A DNA stretch of 64,000 bases. It comes from Cervus elaphus. Taxonomy: Eukaryota > Chordata > Mammalia > Artiodactyla > Cervidae. The stretch's first letter is position 1. Each line of letters begins with the position of its first letter. The notes beneath the pieces were generated by a model. That model searched no databases. It saw nothing but the letters and a program-made list of their open reading frames with translations, and was not told the DNA's origin. Location: the NCBI RefSeq assembly GCF_910594005.1, contig NC_057828.1:8072235-8136234 (forward strand), in the 5' to 3' direction. Shown piece by piece: positions 1 through 12,800 of the stretch. Both the position numbers and the translations under genes were made by a program.

Positions 1-213
1 CTGCTGTGGGGCCCTCCCAGGCACAAATCCTTTCCATGTCCCCAGATTCTTGTCTATAAGAAATAGGCGTCATTCAGCCTCTTTGACCTTCCCTAAATTC
101 CAATGGGCAGATTCAAACAGTTGCTAATCAGGGAAGAGATGGATTGAAGAAAGAAAGGAGGAGCAATCAAGAAACAGTAGTGCAGTATGGGGCAGTTACT
201 CCTTGGAAGTAAC

Positions 214-751
214 GCTTACTCCTTGGAAGGAAAGTTATGACCAACCTAGACAGTATATTAAAAAGCAGAGACATTACTTTGCCAACAAAGGTCCGTCTAG
301 TGAAGGCTATGGTTTTTCCAGTAGTCATGTATGGATGTGAGAGTTGGACTGTAAAGAAAGCTGAGCGCCAAAGAATTGGTGCTTTTGGACTGTGGTATTG
401 GAGAAGACTCTTGAGAGTCCCTTGGACTGCAAGGAGATCCAACCAGTCCATCCTAAAGGAAATCAGTCCTGAATATTCATTGGAAGGACTGATGTTGAAG
501 CTGAAACTCCAATACTTTGGCCACCTGATGCGAACAGCTGACTGATTTGAAAAGACCCTGATGCTGGGAAAGATTGAAGGCAGGAGGAGAAGGGGACGAC
601 AGAGGTTTGAGATGGTTGGATGGCATCACCGACTCAATGGACATGAATTTGAGTAAACTCCAGGACTTGGTGATGGACAGGGAAGCCTGGTGTGCTGCAG
701 TCCATGGGGTTGCAAAGAGTCGGACAAGACTGAGTGACTGAACTGAACTGA
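214..751 (+). mobile_element. BovB (RTE) LINE 3' end, 5'-truncated
   Basis: This is the 3' end of a BovB retrotransposon in sense orientation. A reading frame at 237-545 carries the C-terminal part of the BovB second protein (PVVMYGCESWTVKK, then RRLLRVPWTARRSNQS), and the copy ends in the typical run of GACTGAACTGAACTGA units at about 735-751. A 14-bp stretch (TTACTCCTTGGAAG) is duplicated at the 5' junction (about 195-230). The copy is heavily truncated and cannot move. Confidence 0.9.
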
Positions 752-2264
752 GATGAATTTAAACCTAAACCACCAACAGGTGTTTCATCACAAAATTCCA
801 GGTGCATGTGGTTACAGGAATATTTTCTTAATCTATACATTTAAAACTGTTCTAATCCCATTCTGAATGCTTTGATTTTTGAAGACTCAGGAATAGTTCC
901 ATTTTTTTTTGTTTATTTATTATAGGTTCCTTATTTTGCAAATATGTTGGAACTGGCTTCAAAGAGCAGGCAAGTATCTTGTATGATATTTAGCCAATCC
1001 ATAATAGGTAAATCTGGCTGTAGCTGCCCTGAGAGAGACAATGGAAATATTAACCACTTTTAGGTGGAGCTTGGGAGTGTAAGCAGATAGGGTAGGATGG
1101 TCCTTGAAGAAGAACCAGGCATGGCTTTCTTGACCATAGCCATTTGGTGATCTAAGCCTGGCCACAATGCTTGCCCTTGAGCAGGTCTCGGTAATTAACG
1201 ATCTTAAGAGAAGAAAAGAATGAAGAAACATTGCCTGTTATTAGGCAAGAGAAGTTGTAAAGACTCCCATTCTCTTTCAATGACAAAGATTAACCTGAAG
1301 TGCTCAACAACCAGATCTACTGGAACCTAAAGGATAATGATGTTGACCTTTTATAAACTATGACTTCAAGCAACTAAAGCTTGAACTCTGTCAACCACCC
1401 AAGTCCTTTCATGAATATGCTTAAAACTTCCCCAATTTTGCAGTTCTGGGAGACACTGCTTTAAGGAAGATCCCCAAGGTTCTCCTTACTTGCTGCAAGT
1501 CACAAATCCTTCCTTCTCTCTGACTTGGTTGGGTCTAGTGGCTCAACACCCACCAAGAGGTGAAGTCAGTATGGAGGCTCCTGCTAGCTCCCTCACTGGG
1601 CTTTAATCCAGTCACACTGTTATGAAACAGGGGCTCTGAAGAAATTGCTTGGGTCACTAAGGTCAGCGACTCATAAAGTTCCAGCACCCTCAAGGAATCC
1701 TCGTTCCCTTGACCTTAAAGTCAACAGGCTAAAGATAAAGGAGGCCTCTGTGCTTCCCACCTCAGGGGCAGGAAGGAGAGCAAGAATGCTTCAAGAAGAC
1801 TTATGCAGATATGTCTTGAAACAGACTTGGAAAGATCAATGATTCAGAATGAGGTAAGAAAACTTGTTGAGGCAAGTCCCATTCAAATGTTCAGGGCAGT
1901 AAAGTGGTCTGAGGTGTCCACATAAGTACTAAGAACAATAATTAAACAGAATTTTGTAATCCTGTCCAAACCTTTTGTTGCCATGGGACTTTTCCTTCAA
2001 ACAAAAGCTTCTGTAGGAGTCCAAATACAAACCCACGTGAAGGCACGGTTGCTCCAGTTTGGGAAGGGTGGGGGAAGGGTTGGGCGTGGTTTTAAAAAAA
2101 AGTTTATTCATAAGATTAGAAAAATTTAAATCATCATAAGAGAAAAGCTTTGGATTCATATTTATATCATAGTCTAAAGAAACACTGCTCACAGAGTGAA
2201 GTTCCCCAAAACCGACACTTCATTAGTTTTTAAAGTGAAGAGCTTTTGGATTTTAAGGACATTT
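752..2264. other. Intergenic stretch, no gene seen
   Basis: Ordinary AT-rich intergenic DNA upstream of DYRK3 with a T-run at 901-910. Short open frames here have no recognisable protein and no codon signal. I see no RNA gene. Confidence 0.6.
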
Positions 2265-2409
2265 TTACTTAAAAGCTGGAGAAGGAAAACGGCAACCCAC
2301 TCCAGTATTCTTGCCTGGAAAATACCATGGACGGAGATGCCTGGCGGGCTACAGTCCATGGGGTCGCGAAGAGTCGGACACGACTGAGCGACTTCACTTA
2401 CTTAAAGGC
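2265..2409 (+). mobile_element. Bov-tA/Bov-A SINE, 5'-truncated, with target-site duplication
   Basis: Positions 2277-2397 match the 3' half of the Bov-tA family (GGCAACCCACTCCAGTATTC through GAGTCGGACACGACTGAGCG). It is flanked by a 12-bp duplication with one mismatch (TTACTTAAAAGC at 2265-2276, TTACTTAAAGGC at 2398-2409), so the insertion boundaries are clear. Confidence 0.88.
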
Positions 2410-3269
2410 ATGAGAATAGGGAATATGACTTTTAGTCACACGGAAATGAGCCTTGGGTGGAAAATTTCAGATTTATGAACTATGTTCTGCAGGCCCGGGG
2501 CAATGAGTCCCTAAGCCCCACCAGGTGGCGCGCATATTCGGCATTTCCAGAATGTTTAGTTCTCTAACTCAAGGGTCAGATGGCCTGCCTCGTGCTTTGT
2601 AGGTTTAGGAAATCCGATTGGATGTCACGCTCGAGAAAACAACACTTCTGTTCTTCTGTTGTAAGCTTCTTCCCTTTCACGTTTGTCACAACTAGACAAA
2701 TCCGCCTAACCTTGTTGTTTCCAAGGCGTCTTAACTTTTCAGAAAAGAAAGGGGAAAAAAATCCCAGCCATTCCAAGCAGAAAGACCAGAAGAGCCTTCC
2801 TTCCGCGGCGTCTGGCGCAGCAGGAGGAACCCTGGGAAGCTGGAGAAGTTTTAGTTTAAGGCTTCGCCAACCACGTGATCGTTTCTGGCCTCAGTTTCTT
2901 CATCTTTAACATGGCTCTGAGCCATACCAGCCCGTGGCATCCCGTGGTAGGGGAGTCGGACCAACCACAGCTTAAATTATATAATTTATACCTCAGCTTA
3001 AATTATATAATTCCTAGTTAAATCTATATAAAAGTGGGATGTCATCCGGTATGGTTAAATGAAAGCGTTTGTCGCGCCGGTAGTGTCACAGACAAAATGC
3101 GTTTATTAATACTGCTTTCCTTTGTTAACTTACTACCCTCCGAAGGGATGCCCCCTCAGTGCCCCTCAGTCTGACAAATTACCCCCCTTTTTTTCCCCAT
3201 TCTTTTAAAATTCATATTCAAGGGAGGTTTTAGAACTCCAAGCTGAAACGTGTTAAGGGATAGACGGCC
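2410..3269. other. DYRK3 upstream flank, no gene seen
   Basis: Non-coding flank that moves from AT-rich to GC-rich toward the DYRK3 CpG island. It contains the AT-rich direct repeat listed separately and a T-rich run near 3187-3195. No gene is visible. Confidence 0.6.
2968..3012. repeat. AT-rich direct repeat, two copies
   Basis: CAGCTTAAATTATATAATT (19 bp) occurs at 2968-2986 and again at 2994-3012, a period of 26 bp. Each copy includes the near-palindrome AATTATATAATT. It lies about 760 bp upstream of the DYRK3 start codon. Function unknown. Confidence 0.8.
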
Positions 3270-3536
3270 ATGAGGAGCCAGCGGCACGTCGGAAAGCGAG
3301 GGCGGTTACTTTACAAACCCTCCGTCAGGGCCTTTCTCCCTACACAGCCCGGGTCCCCAGCCCTCAGACTGCTGCCAGAGGTCCTCCGCCGCACGGAAGG
3401 CCGCCTCCTACTCCCCATCTCCTGGGGTCTCTCCCCAGGCGCTTCCCGGAGGCGTGTCCCGAGGCGGGGGACGCTCGGCCCCGCCCCCGTGCGTCACCGC
3501 GTACTTGCGCAGAGGCGTTTCCCGGGGCGTGCCGCG

Positions 3537-3550
3537 GTTGCTAGGCGACC
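3537..3550. promoter_or_regulatory. X-box-like (RFX) motif in the DYRK3 promoter
   Basis: GTTGCTAGGCGACC is an imperfect inverted repeat, GTTGC and GCGAC around a TAG centre. It resembles the RFX-factor X-box (GTTGCCATGGCAAC class) with one mismatch in the right half-site. It lies 221 bp upstream of the DYRK3 start codon. Motif match only; binding is an inference. Confidence 0.4.
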
Positions 3551-3770
3551 GCGCCGCTCCCCCTCCCGCCTCCCTTCCTAGCTGCTCTTCTCGCTCTTCC
3601 CGACCCGGGCCAGTCCCGAGCGAACGCGCGCGGAGCGCCAGTGTCCAGACGCGAGTTCCCGGGGCAGCGTCGCGGCCCGGAAGGCAGCCGCCCGGGCGCA
3701 GGTGGACGCCGCCCGCCCGCCCGCCTCTCCAACCGCCGCCCCTCCCCCCAGCGGGGTCCCGAGCTGCGGG

Positions 3771-3847
3771 ATGGGCGGCACGGCTCGCGGGCCCGGGCGG
3801 AAGGATGAGGGGCCGCCGGGGGCCGCACTCCCGCCGCAGCAGCGGAG
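3771..3847 (+). CDS. DYRK3: DYRK3 coding exon 1
   Basis: It starts with ATGGGCGGCACGGC (protein MGGTARGPGRK...) and ends at CGG AG before a GTAACG donor at 3848. The split Arg codon AG/A continues at 5885. The start matches the known DYRK3 N-terminus, which is why it was chosen over the internal Met83 at 11579. Confidence 0.93.
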
Positions 3848-6800
3848 GTAACGGCGCCGCGGGCGTAACGGGCTGGGGCGCCCCGGTGAGCGCTGGCGCT
3901 GGCCGGCGGGGAGCGGGGCGGGGATGGGCGGGCTGGAGGCTGAGCGAACCCCCAGCGGGAGGGTTAGGGAAGGGGTCTGGCCCGCCGCCTTCTTCTCCAT
4001 CCGCTGCCCTCCTCCCCAGCCCAGTGGGGGAGGAGGCTAGGGAAATAATTCCCACCCTGGGGTTCTCTCTGAAGCCCTCCATCGGGGATGTACGGTCAAG
4101 AAGTCCAAGAAGCTGGGACTTTTGTAGGGGCTTCTTAGCAAACTGGGGAGGATGAACAGGGATAACCGAGGACTTTGCCGTGAGGGGTGTGGTCTGGCCT
4201 CGGGGTGCAGGTGTGGGGCTCTCCTCGGTAGGGCTTTTCTGTGGATCCTGTTTGGAGAGTTTTTCCACCTTGCATTGTATTTTACACCTTAATAGAAGGG
4301 ACCCCTCTCCGCTCCCCACTTCATTTGCATGGACACTTCCTTTGGCTCTTTATGGGAAATCTTGTAGGTCTTCCATCTGTCTTTCCCTGTAAATGTGGAC
4401 GTCTGTCCCATTGTGTTTGTTTTATTCCTGCTGTTGGCAAAGAATCAGTCGCATCCAGAATTTTTGGTTCTTGTCAGTGAAGCAGTTCCCGTTAAAGACG
4501 TAATTCTATCAGAACGTGACTGTTTTTTAAAAAGAGAACATTCTAAAAATATTTGTAGTGGGTTGTTAGGGTTTGTTTTTTGAGCTTTTAAAAAACTCTT
4601 TGTATTTCTATAACACATTGATTAAGAAAACTCTAGAACTGATTCTGAAAAACAGTTTTTACAAGCCACTGACTTATTGCAGCGTGCTTTTAAAGATTAA
4701 AAAAAAAAATTCTTCCCTGGCCGCTGGATCATTATCATTGCATTCATAGTATATCTTGTAAAAATGATACAGTGAAGTGCTAATGTGTGTTACTGGGAAG
4801 TCCGTGTTCTTGGTGGCAATACATTATTCAGGGCCATCTTGTGGATTAAAGAAATCCTCTCTGTCTTTTGTGTTCCCTTCCAGTGGTGGAGGCACAGTTT
4901 TAAAGTACAGAGAAATAATCTGTAATCACTTGGCATTTAGCTTCCACCATCCACTGGAAAACTAAGTGGTTAAAGACATGAAATGCTTGTGATTTAGATA
5001 ATTTCTTTAGTATTTGCTGTAGAATTCACTGTATTTTTCTACAAATTAGATAGATGTTAAGTGGGTAAGTAAAGAGAAGACAGCCCTAAGAAGGCCTTTT
5101 ATTTCTTGCTTATAAGACCCAGAAAGGTGTAGACTGGAACTATTCTTCCCTTTACAACTGTGTAGAAAATGGCTCAGAGAGGGAGCTGGTGTAGCCAGTT
5201 TTAGAGCTGAAATTAAAATCCATGTCTCCGACTTTGAAATACAGTCCTCCGTCTTGTTTGTTCTAGTTAGCTTTTAGGCTTCCGTATTTAAACTAGTCTT
5301 CGTTTTCAAGTAATAAGTTAAATGAAATCCTTTGATAGTCCCTATCCTTAACAACATTCAGAAAGTAAGAATTATTTTAACTGTTTCAAAATACAAACCT
5401 AGAAATACTTTTATTTCTTTAGGTACAAAAAGAGAAAAGTTGGATTTCCTCTCTTCCTTTGCAAAATACCTCTGTAGTTTGTGTTCAGTGCCAAAATTCA
5501 AAGTGAACCTTTTTTTTCCCCCACCATAATCATTTTTATTGGGATATAATTGCTTTACAATGTTGTGTTAGTTTCTGCGGTACAACAGTGTGGATCGGCC
5601 ACAGGTTGCACATATATCCCCTCCCGGTTGAGCCTTCCTTGTACCTCCCCTGCCCCTCTAGGTCATCACAGAGCACCCATCTGAGCTCCCTGTGCTATAT
5701 ACATACTGCAGTTTCCCACTAGCTAGCTATTGTACGTATGGTAGTGTATATACAGAGTGGACATTTGTTTGTATTAATTATTCTTTGTAGAAGATAAGAA
5801 GTAGTTAAAAGACAAGGTGTTTTGGAAATACAAACTTATTTACTTTAGTTACTGACAGATTTTATCTGTAATCGTTTCAACTAGATTGGGGGATGGTGTC
5901 TATGATACCTTCATGATGATAGATGAAACCAAATGCCCACCCTGTTCAAATGTACTCTGCAATCCTTCTGAACCACCTCTACCCAGAAGACTAAATGTAA
6001 GTAAATGAAGTAATTCTTTGAGCTTTAATGGTCCTCCTGAAAGGAGAAAGTGCTACTTTGAATGATCAAGGTACAGTTATAGCTCACTGGTTAACCCAGG
6101 CTCTTTTTTTGTTTCTTTTTGGTTTCTCTCGACTTTGAAATAACAGGTTCTGAGGTCCAAGTTTAGCTTTTCAGAGTGATTTTGATTTGGAATCCATTTA
6201 TTTATTCCTTCCAATCACTGGGATAAATAAGGGGAAAAAATAGCATGCTACTTTTGTCTAAATAATGGTTATTCTTTTTAATAGAATGATAAATATATAG
6301 AGTGTATTATGATGGCTCATTTTAACAAAAACAAGGAACAGAAAATATCTCTGAACTTAGAGGTATGTTTTTTTCTGCAAGGTAGAAATGCAGTCCTAGC
6401 TTATTAGTATGCTTAAGAGAACCATTTTATAGATCATAAATAAAACTTGAACAATACAGTTTGGTTTTGATGCATTTATTCATTTTGGAGCTTGCAGGCA
6501 TTTAGCTTTTGACACCATTTTATTAAGGTAATAAAAAAAACTAATTCTTATTCCCTCGGCACACATAGAGTGATAGGGAGAGTGGGGTTTGGACAAGTTC
6601 CATGACAGGGAGAAGCTATCCTGTGGTTTTAAAATTTGCTGCGTGTCATCTAATGAACAAATTGAATAATTGAGCTGACTAATTTATCAATAATTCTCCT
6701 TCATATTTCTGTTTAAGACCTAAAATTATTTCTATATAAAGAACTGCTTGCATTTTTCATAGTCTTTCCCAGCTGTTTGTCAGCTTTGCCACTAAAAATC

Positions 6801-9800
6801 AACCTTTTCACTGCTTTCAAGGCTAGTAATATTACAGAATATGGGCTAAATATATCTGGAAGGCCAGTAACCCTATTTTTAATCTCCTTTCTGGATTGCA
6901 ATAAGTTTCCTTTCCATTCTCTGCCAGCTTATTTTTATAATATATAAAAACTTCTGAAAACTCCAGAACCATATATGTAGTTCTTGTGTTGACGATCGGA
7001 TTTCTTGGTTACTTACTGACCATTAGCATGTCTCTATAGGAAACTTTTGCAGTTGGTCATCATGTGACTTAAAATACATTTTAACTAATTTTTTAAATTA
7101 AGAGCTAAACATTTATTAATTGATACAAATTATGTATAATTTATAAATATTTTTAAAATAAAATTGCATAATTACTTTTAATATACATTATTTTGGAAAG
7201 AACGCTAGAGAATTTGGAGATGATAATTGAATATAGATAATAGGCCATTTTAACGTCAGCACTGGCCGTTAGTTGTCAGTGCTAATCACTGTCTGTGTGT
7301 TAGTTGCTTAGTCATGTCCGACTCTTTGCAACCCCATGGGGTGTAGCCCACCAGGCTCTTCCATCCATGGGATTTTCCAGGCAGGAACACTGGAGTGGAT
7401 TGCTATTTCCTTCAGGGGATCTTCCTGACCCAGGGATCAAACCCAGGTCTCCTGCATTGCAGGCAGACTCTTTACCATCTGAGCCACCAGGGAAGCTGTC
7501 TAGTAGAGCAATTAAATTGCCTACTAATGTTTCAGGATCAAAATGAATTTTTTTTACTCTATGATACTCACAATAATACAATTTTGGAAACACAAGGTTT
7601 TATGTTCTAACCCAATGGTGTCTTTGCAAACTTTGCTGAAAAAGTACTTTTGAGGGCTTCCCTGGTGGACTAGCAGTTAAAAAATCCGCGTGCCAGTGCA
7701 GGCAACACAGGTTCAATCCCTGGTCCAGGAAGATCGTACATGCGGTGGAGCAATGAAGCCCGTGTACCACGGCTTCTGAGCCAGTAGCCAGGAGCCCACG
7801 CTCTGCAACGAGAGAAGCCCACACAGAGCAACAGAGACCCAGCTCAGCCAGAAGTAAATAAATACATTTCAAAAGAAATAAACCTTTTTTTTTACACTGC
7901 TTTGGACCTCTTAGTGACACTTGTAGCTCTTTATGCCATGACTCCAGGACCCTACTGCTCATTTCACAAAGGCTTTTAGCTTCGTTGTTTATCCGAGATG
8001 CCTTACATTCTCATTGTAAATGATAAATCATCTGCTCCTAGGCTTTTAATAGGTTAGCTTTGTGTTGCAGAGATTTAGGGTTGAGAGTGAGAGGGTGGTG
8101 TTCTATAACTACTTTAACATGTGTGTGGAATTGTAGATTCTTCTAGAACAATGAAAGAAAGATTTTTATTTATAGCACAGCAGATTTGATACATAATTGA
8201 TTCAGGCCAGTATTTGAGTTATTTACAAGAAAGGAAAGAAAGCTAAGAAAAGAACCCCTCCCTGTGTGGAAAAATTCCTTCCTGGAATTCTTCAGATGCA
8301 TTGGAGATTCAGAACTTGACAATCCATGGGGGCCTAGACCTGAAGTGTTGGGTTCTGTTCTGGGTGCCACGCTTGCACAAAGTGCAGCCTGTGGTGAGAA
8401 CGTGGGATCACAAGCCGTGTGAGGTGGAGGTTGCGATGGGGATGATGAGTCTACAGAAAAACAGTGGGGTAGAACAACCCTTTTAGGTATCTGAAGAGCT
8501 TTAGCGTGGAAATTTGGATACTCCTGTGCAAGTCCAGAGAGCAAAGTAAGACTTAAATTGCAGAGAGAGAGATTTAGGCTCATTTTAAGGAAAAACCACG
8601 AGTCAGCAAATCCAAATGACATCCTTAATCTTATTGTAATAGTTTTGTGGCAGTTAATTTTCTGTTGTATATCTGTTCTTATTAATGTTCTGTACCTGAG
8701 ACCCTCTCTTGATCACAAACAGAAGTGAAGACCTGGAGAGCCAGGGCAGCCTTCCTTGTAGGCAGAGTTAGGTGAAGTACCCAGGGATGGACCCTGGACC
8801 ACAGATAGCTTTCCTACCAGCTTGTCGAGTTCCTAGACAATTATTCCTTTGGGTTGAGACATTAATCTTCTATTAAAGTTCAAATAGCTCTGGAGAGGTG
8901 GTAGCACATTAAATTGTATAGCAAGTTGCAAGCAGGTTTTATGTGGGGGAGAAAGTGGGTGAAGTGTTTCCATGCATCCTAAGAGAAGCCCAATCAAGAA
9001 GCCCTTCTTGGAGCAGAAGGCATATTTAATGCCAGACATCTGGTGGAGGGGGAGTCTGGAGCCACAGAGGAAGGCACCACAGAGAGAAAAGATAAGCTAG
9101 ACGGGGAAGGGAGGGTGTATCAGAGTTTAAACCTTACTGTGCTGAGAATTTTCCCTAATTGTTACCAGTATTTTTAAACTGTTTTATCATTTGCGAAGGT
9201 CTTTCACATATATCATTAATTGATTCTCCTAACATACTACAAGGCGGTATTATCCACATTTTACAGATGGAGAAATCCAGGCTAAGAAACTGAGCTAAAG
9301 GTTTTACCTGTCCTGGGACCAACAGTTTTTGAGCAGTGTGGCCATCCCAGCCAAGGCCTCTGACTTCATATTTTTTAAGAATGTGTCCCCAAGACTTTAG
9401 AGTAAATATTTAGATACGTTTAGGTTAGATAATAAAAATGTTAAGGAAAACTGGTTGAGATGCATGCAAATGTTCGGTTTTGTTGTGTATATCTAGCTAA
9501 AATCAAACAATTATAATTCTTTAGTTCAGCAACGCATGTCTCCTAATAGATTGTAGAGCCTTGAGATCACATGTTTTTTGGTAATCTCAATTGTTCACTA
9601 CAACTACTTTTATAGTAGTATTGAACATCCCTAAAAACAGGAATAATTATTTGATTTAATTGATGATAAGAAAAATGTTAATCCATGGCTGATTCATGTC
9701 AATGTATGGCAAAAACCACTACAATATTGTAAAGTAATTAGCCTCCAACTAATAAAAATAAATGGAAAAAAAGAAAAAGAAAAATGTTGTATTATATTTA

Positions 9801-12800
9801 CATTTTAGCACTTCTTGACTAGTGATCATTCTCTGTTTTGGTATCAGAGATCTGTCCTGGTCCCTGTCTTACCTCTTTATTTAGAAACCCAATGTCAAAG
9901 TATGGCTACAGTTGTACTGGCTGCTTTGCTTATATGTAAGATGCCTCATTTTTGTAACTGTAGTACTCTATAAATGTTTAAATTGATTATAGGACAGGAA
10001 CAGGCAGGAACTAATATCCTGCTTTTGTAACTAAATTAGGGTCTGTCTAGATATGCTGACAATTTTTTTCATCCCTTTTTTGTTTTTATTTATATTTTTA
10101 TTTATATAGATGATAGATTAGGTGTTGTTTATTTAGGTCTTGTTAAAATTCTGTTTTTTAAATATTTGGGCACTTTGGATCATTACCTTATAATTCGTGT
10201 CATATTTTAAGAGATCATAACTATAGCTCAGAGCTCCCCTGAAATGATCATAGAGGCTCTCAGACACATCAGAGCTGCAGTTCTTCAGATCCATTAAAAA
10301 AAAATTGTTCTTGGAACTGTCCTGGAATTTTTTTTTTTTTGAACAGTGGATTTAGCATTTTTTTCCCTTTTCTTCTTCTTAGCACCTTCTTACATTTTTC
10401 TCTTTTTTTTTGGTGTTTGGTTTTTTGCCCTTTTTCTCCATCTATTTTCAAAGAATCTTATTTCAGAGATATTCAATAAGTAGAGTTTTCTTCTGTGGCT
10501 TACTGTTCTTTGCAGAAAAAGGTGATGCAAAATCAAGTAAAGAGTTGTGTGCCTCTGTCGTGTAGGCTCTTGCTGAGGAAGAGTGGTGTATGTGTCTGTG
10601 AGCCTGGGAGAGAGAGAAGGAAAGAAAGAGGCTATCTTTCTTTAGGAGAGGCCCCTTTCCACAGGGGCCTTGGATTCTTACTGTTCCTCATCAGATACAG
10701 AAAGAATTGGCCTCCATGATCTCAGGAGTCTTCTCTGGATTAGAACTTTTGTGATTGAGTGAAGGGAGGTAGGAAGATGGAATAATTTATTTGGGGACCC
10801 TGGAGTAGATGATGAGGCCTTGGTTGATTCCAGACCACGATCAGCACTCAGGCCTTACTGGAGAGTTAAACAGACACCAGGAGAAGCTGGTGCCAAGTTG
10901 TATTAACGTTCTGACTGAGTCAGAAGCGCTGGCTTCACATCCTGCCTCTGTCCCTTTATTGTTTACAGAACACTGTAACATGCATTGTTTTGCTCCTGAT
11001 ACGTGCCCTTAAGATTTGGGAAGATACTTGGAAACAGGTGTGAACAGTGTAGGACAGTATATGTATAATCAGGTGCCGGATTATATGGTAGATGGAAAAG
11101 CTACAGTTGAGACGTGAGTGGACCCACAGTGCGGGCTTGGAGTGGCCCTGAGTAGGAGAGAGAGAAGAGGAGAATCAGCCTTTGACAGAGTGTAGGATTC
11201 AAGTGGATGCGGTGGAAAGATCCTCAGTAGGAAGACACACCTGTTAGAAGGAATCTAGCATGTGTAGGGTATGGTAAGATGACCATCTTGTCTGGAACAA
11301 AGCAAGACATATGTAGGGAGTTGGGGTGCCCTTAACAGTCACGGAGTCTGAAGATTAGCATAGCATAGGCTTCTAGGGATGCCTGCTTTTCTCATCTCAC
11401 TTTTGGGTCTTTTAACTACACAACTGGACATGTTTTGTTGTTTTGTTCAGTCCAGGGGAGGATTCTTCCATCCTTCCACTATTTTTAGTGACTTTAACAG
11501 ATTCATTTCTCTTTGCCATAGATCACCACTGAGCATTTAACAAGAGATCCTACTCAACGCTTCCTGAATGGAGGTGAGATGAAGGTAGAACAGCTATTTC
11601 AAGAATTTGGCAATGGAAGAGCCGACAACCTTCAGTCAGATGGTATCAACGACTCTGAAAAATGCTCTCCCTCCGCTTCTCAGGGTAAAAGTTCAGATAG
11701 TTTGAATACAGTGAAAGCCAGCAGTTCATCCAAAGCATCTAAAATGGTGCCTCTGACTCCAGAACAGGCCCTGAAGCAATATAAACATCACCTCACTGCT
11801 TATGAGAAGCTGGAAATTGTCAATTATCCAGAAATTTACTTTGTGGGTCCAAATGCCAAAAAAAGACATGGAGTTATTGGTGGTCCTAATAACGGTGGGT
11901 ATGACGATGCAGATGGGTCCTATATTCACGTGCCTCGAGACCATCTAGCTTATCGATATGAGGTGCTGAAAATTATTGGCAAGGGCAGTTTTGGGCAGGT
12001 AGCCCGGGTCTATGATCACAAACTTCGGCAGTACGTAGCCCTAAAGATGGTACGCAATGAAAAGCGCTTCCATCGCCAAGCAGCCGAGGAGATCCGGATT
12101 TTGGAACATCTTAAAAAGCAGGATAAAACTGGTAGTATGAACATTATTCACATGCTAGAAAGTTTCACATTCCGGAACCATGTTTGCATGGCCTTTGAAT
12201 TGCTGAGCATAGACCTTTATGAGCTCATTAAAAAAAACAAGTTCCAGGGCTTTAGCATCCAGTTAGTTCGCAAGTTTGCTCAATCCATCTTGCAGTCCTT
12301 GGATGCGCTCCACAAAAACAAGATCATTCACTGTGACCTAAAGCCAGAGAACATTCTCCTGAAACAGCATGGGCGCAGTGCGACCAAGGTCATTGACTTT
12401 GGCTCCAGCTGTTTCGAGTACCAGAAGCTGTACACCTACATCCAGTCTCGGTTCTACAGAGCTCCGGAGATCATCCTGGGAAGCCGCTACAGCACACCCA
12501 TCGACATATGGAGTTTTGGCTGCATCCTCGCAGAGCTTCTGACAGGACAGCCGCTCTTCCCTGGAGAGGATGAAGGAGACCAGCTGGCCTGTATGATGGA
12601 GCTTCTGGGGATGCCACCAGCAAAACTTCTGGAACAGTCCAAACGTGCCAAGTACTTTATTAACTCCAAGGGCCTGCCTCGCTACTGTTCTGTGACCACT
12701 CAGGCCGATGGGAGGGCAGTGCTTGTGGGAGGTCGTTCGCGGAGGGGTAAGAAGCGGGGTCCCCCAGGCAGCAAAGATTGGGGGACAGCGCTGAAAGGGT

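Larger units (their letters stand above)
3270..4010 (+). promoter_or_regulatory. DYRK3: DYRK3 CpG-island promoter and 5' UTR region
   Basis: The sequence becomes very GC- and CpG-rich here, between AT-rich flanks, and holds the first DYRK3 coding exon. There is no TATA box at an obvious place, which fits a dispersed CpG-island promoter. The transcription start cannot be fixed by reading; it should lie upstream of 3771, probably within 3450-3750. Long open frames on both strands here (for example 3408-4319 minus and 3454-4155 plus) come from the lack of AT-rich stop codons and are not genes. Confidence 0.8.
5997..11521 (+). other. DYRK3: DYRK3 intron 2
   Basis: A 5.5-kb intron from GTAAGT (5997) to CTTTGCCATAG (ending 11521). 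It holds a Bov-tA SINE, a CHR-type SINE, a MIR-like segment and a 97-bp L1 tail, each listed separately. The rest (5997-7288, 7884-9184, 9789-11521) is AT-rich unique sequence with T-runs around 10328-10415 and no gene that I can see. Confidence 0.85.

Noticed and set aside
3408..4319. 303-codon minus-strand open frame over the DYRK3 promoter
   Set aside because: It lies in a CpG island where stop codons are rare. The peptide is a Pro/Gly/Arg mix without domains and overlaps DYRK3 exon 1 on the other strand.
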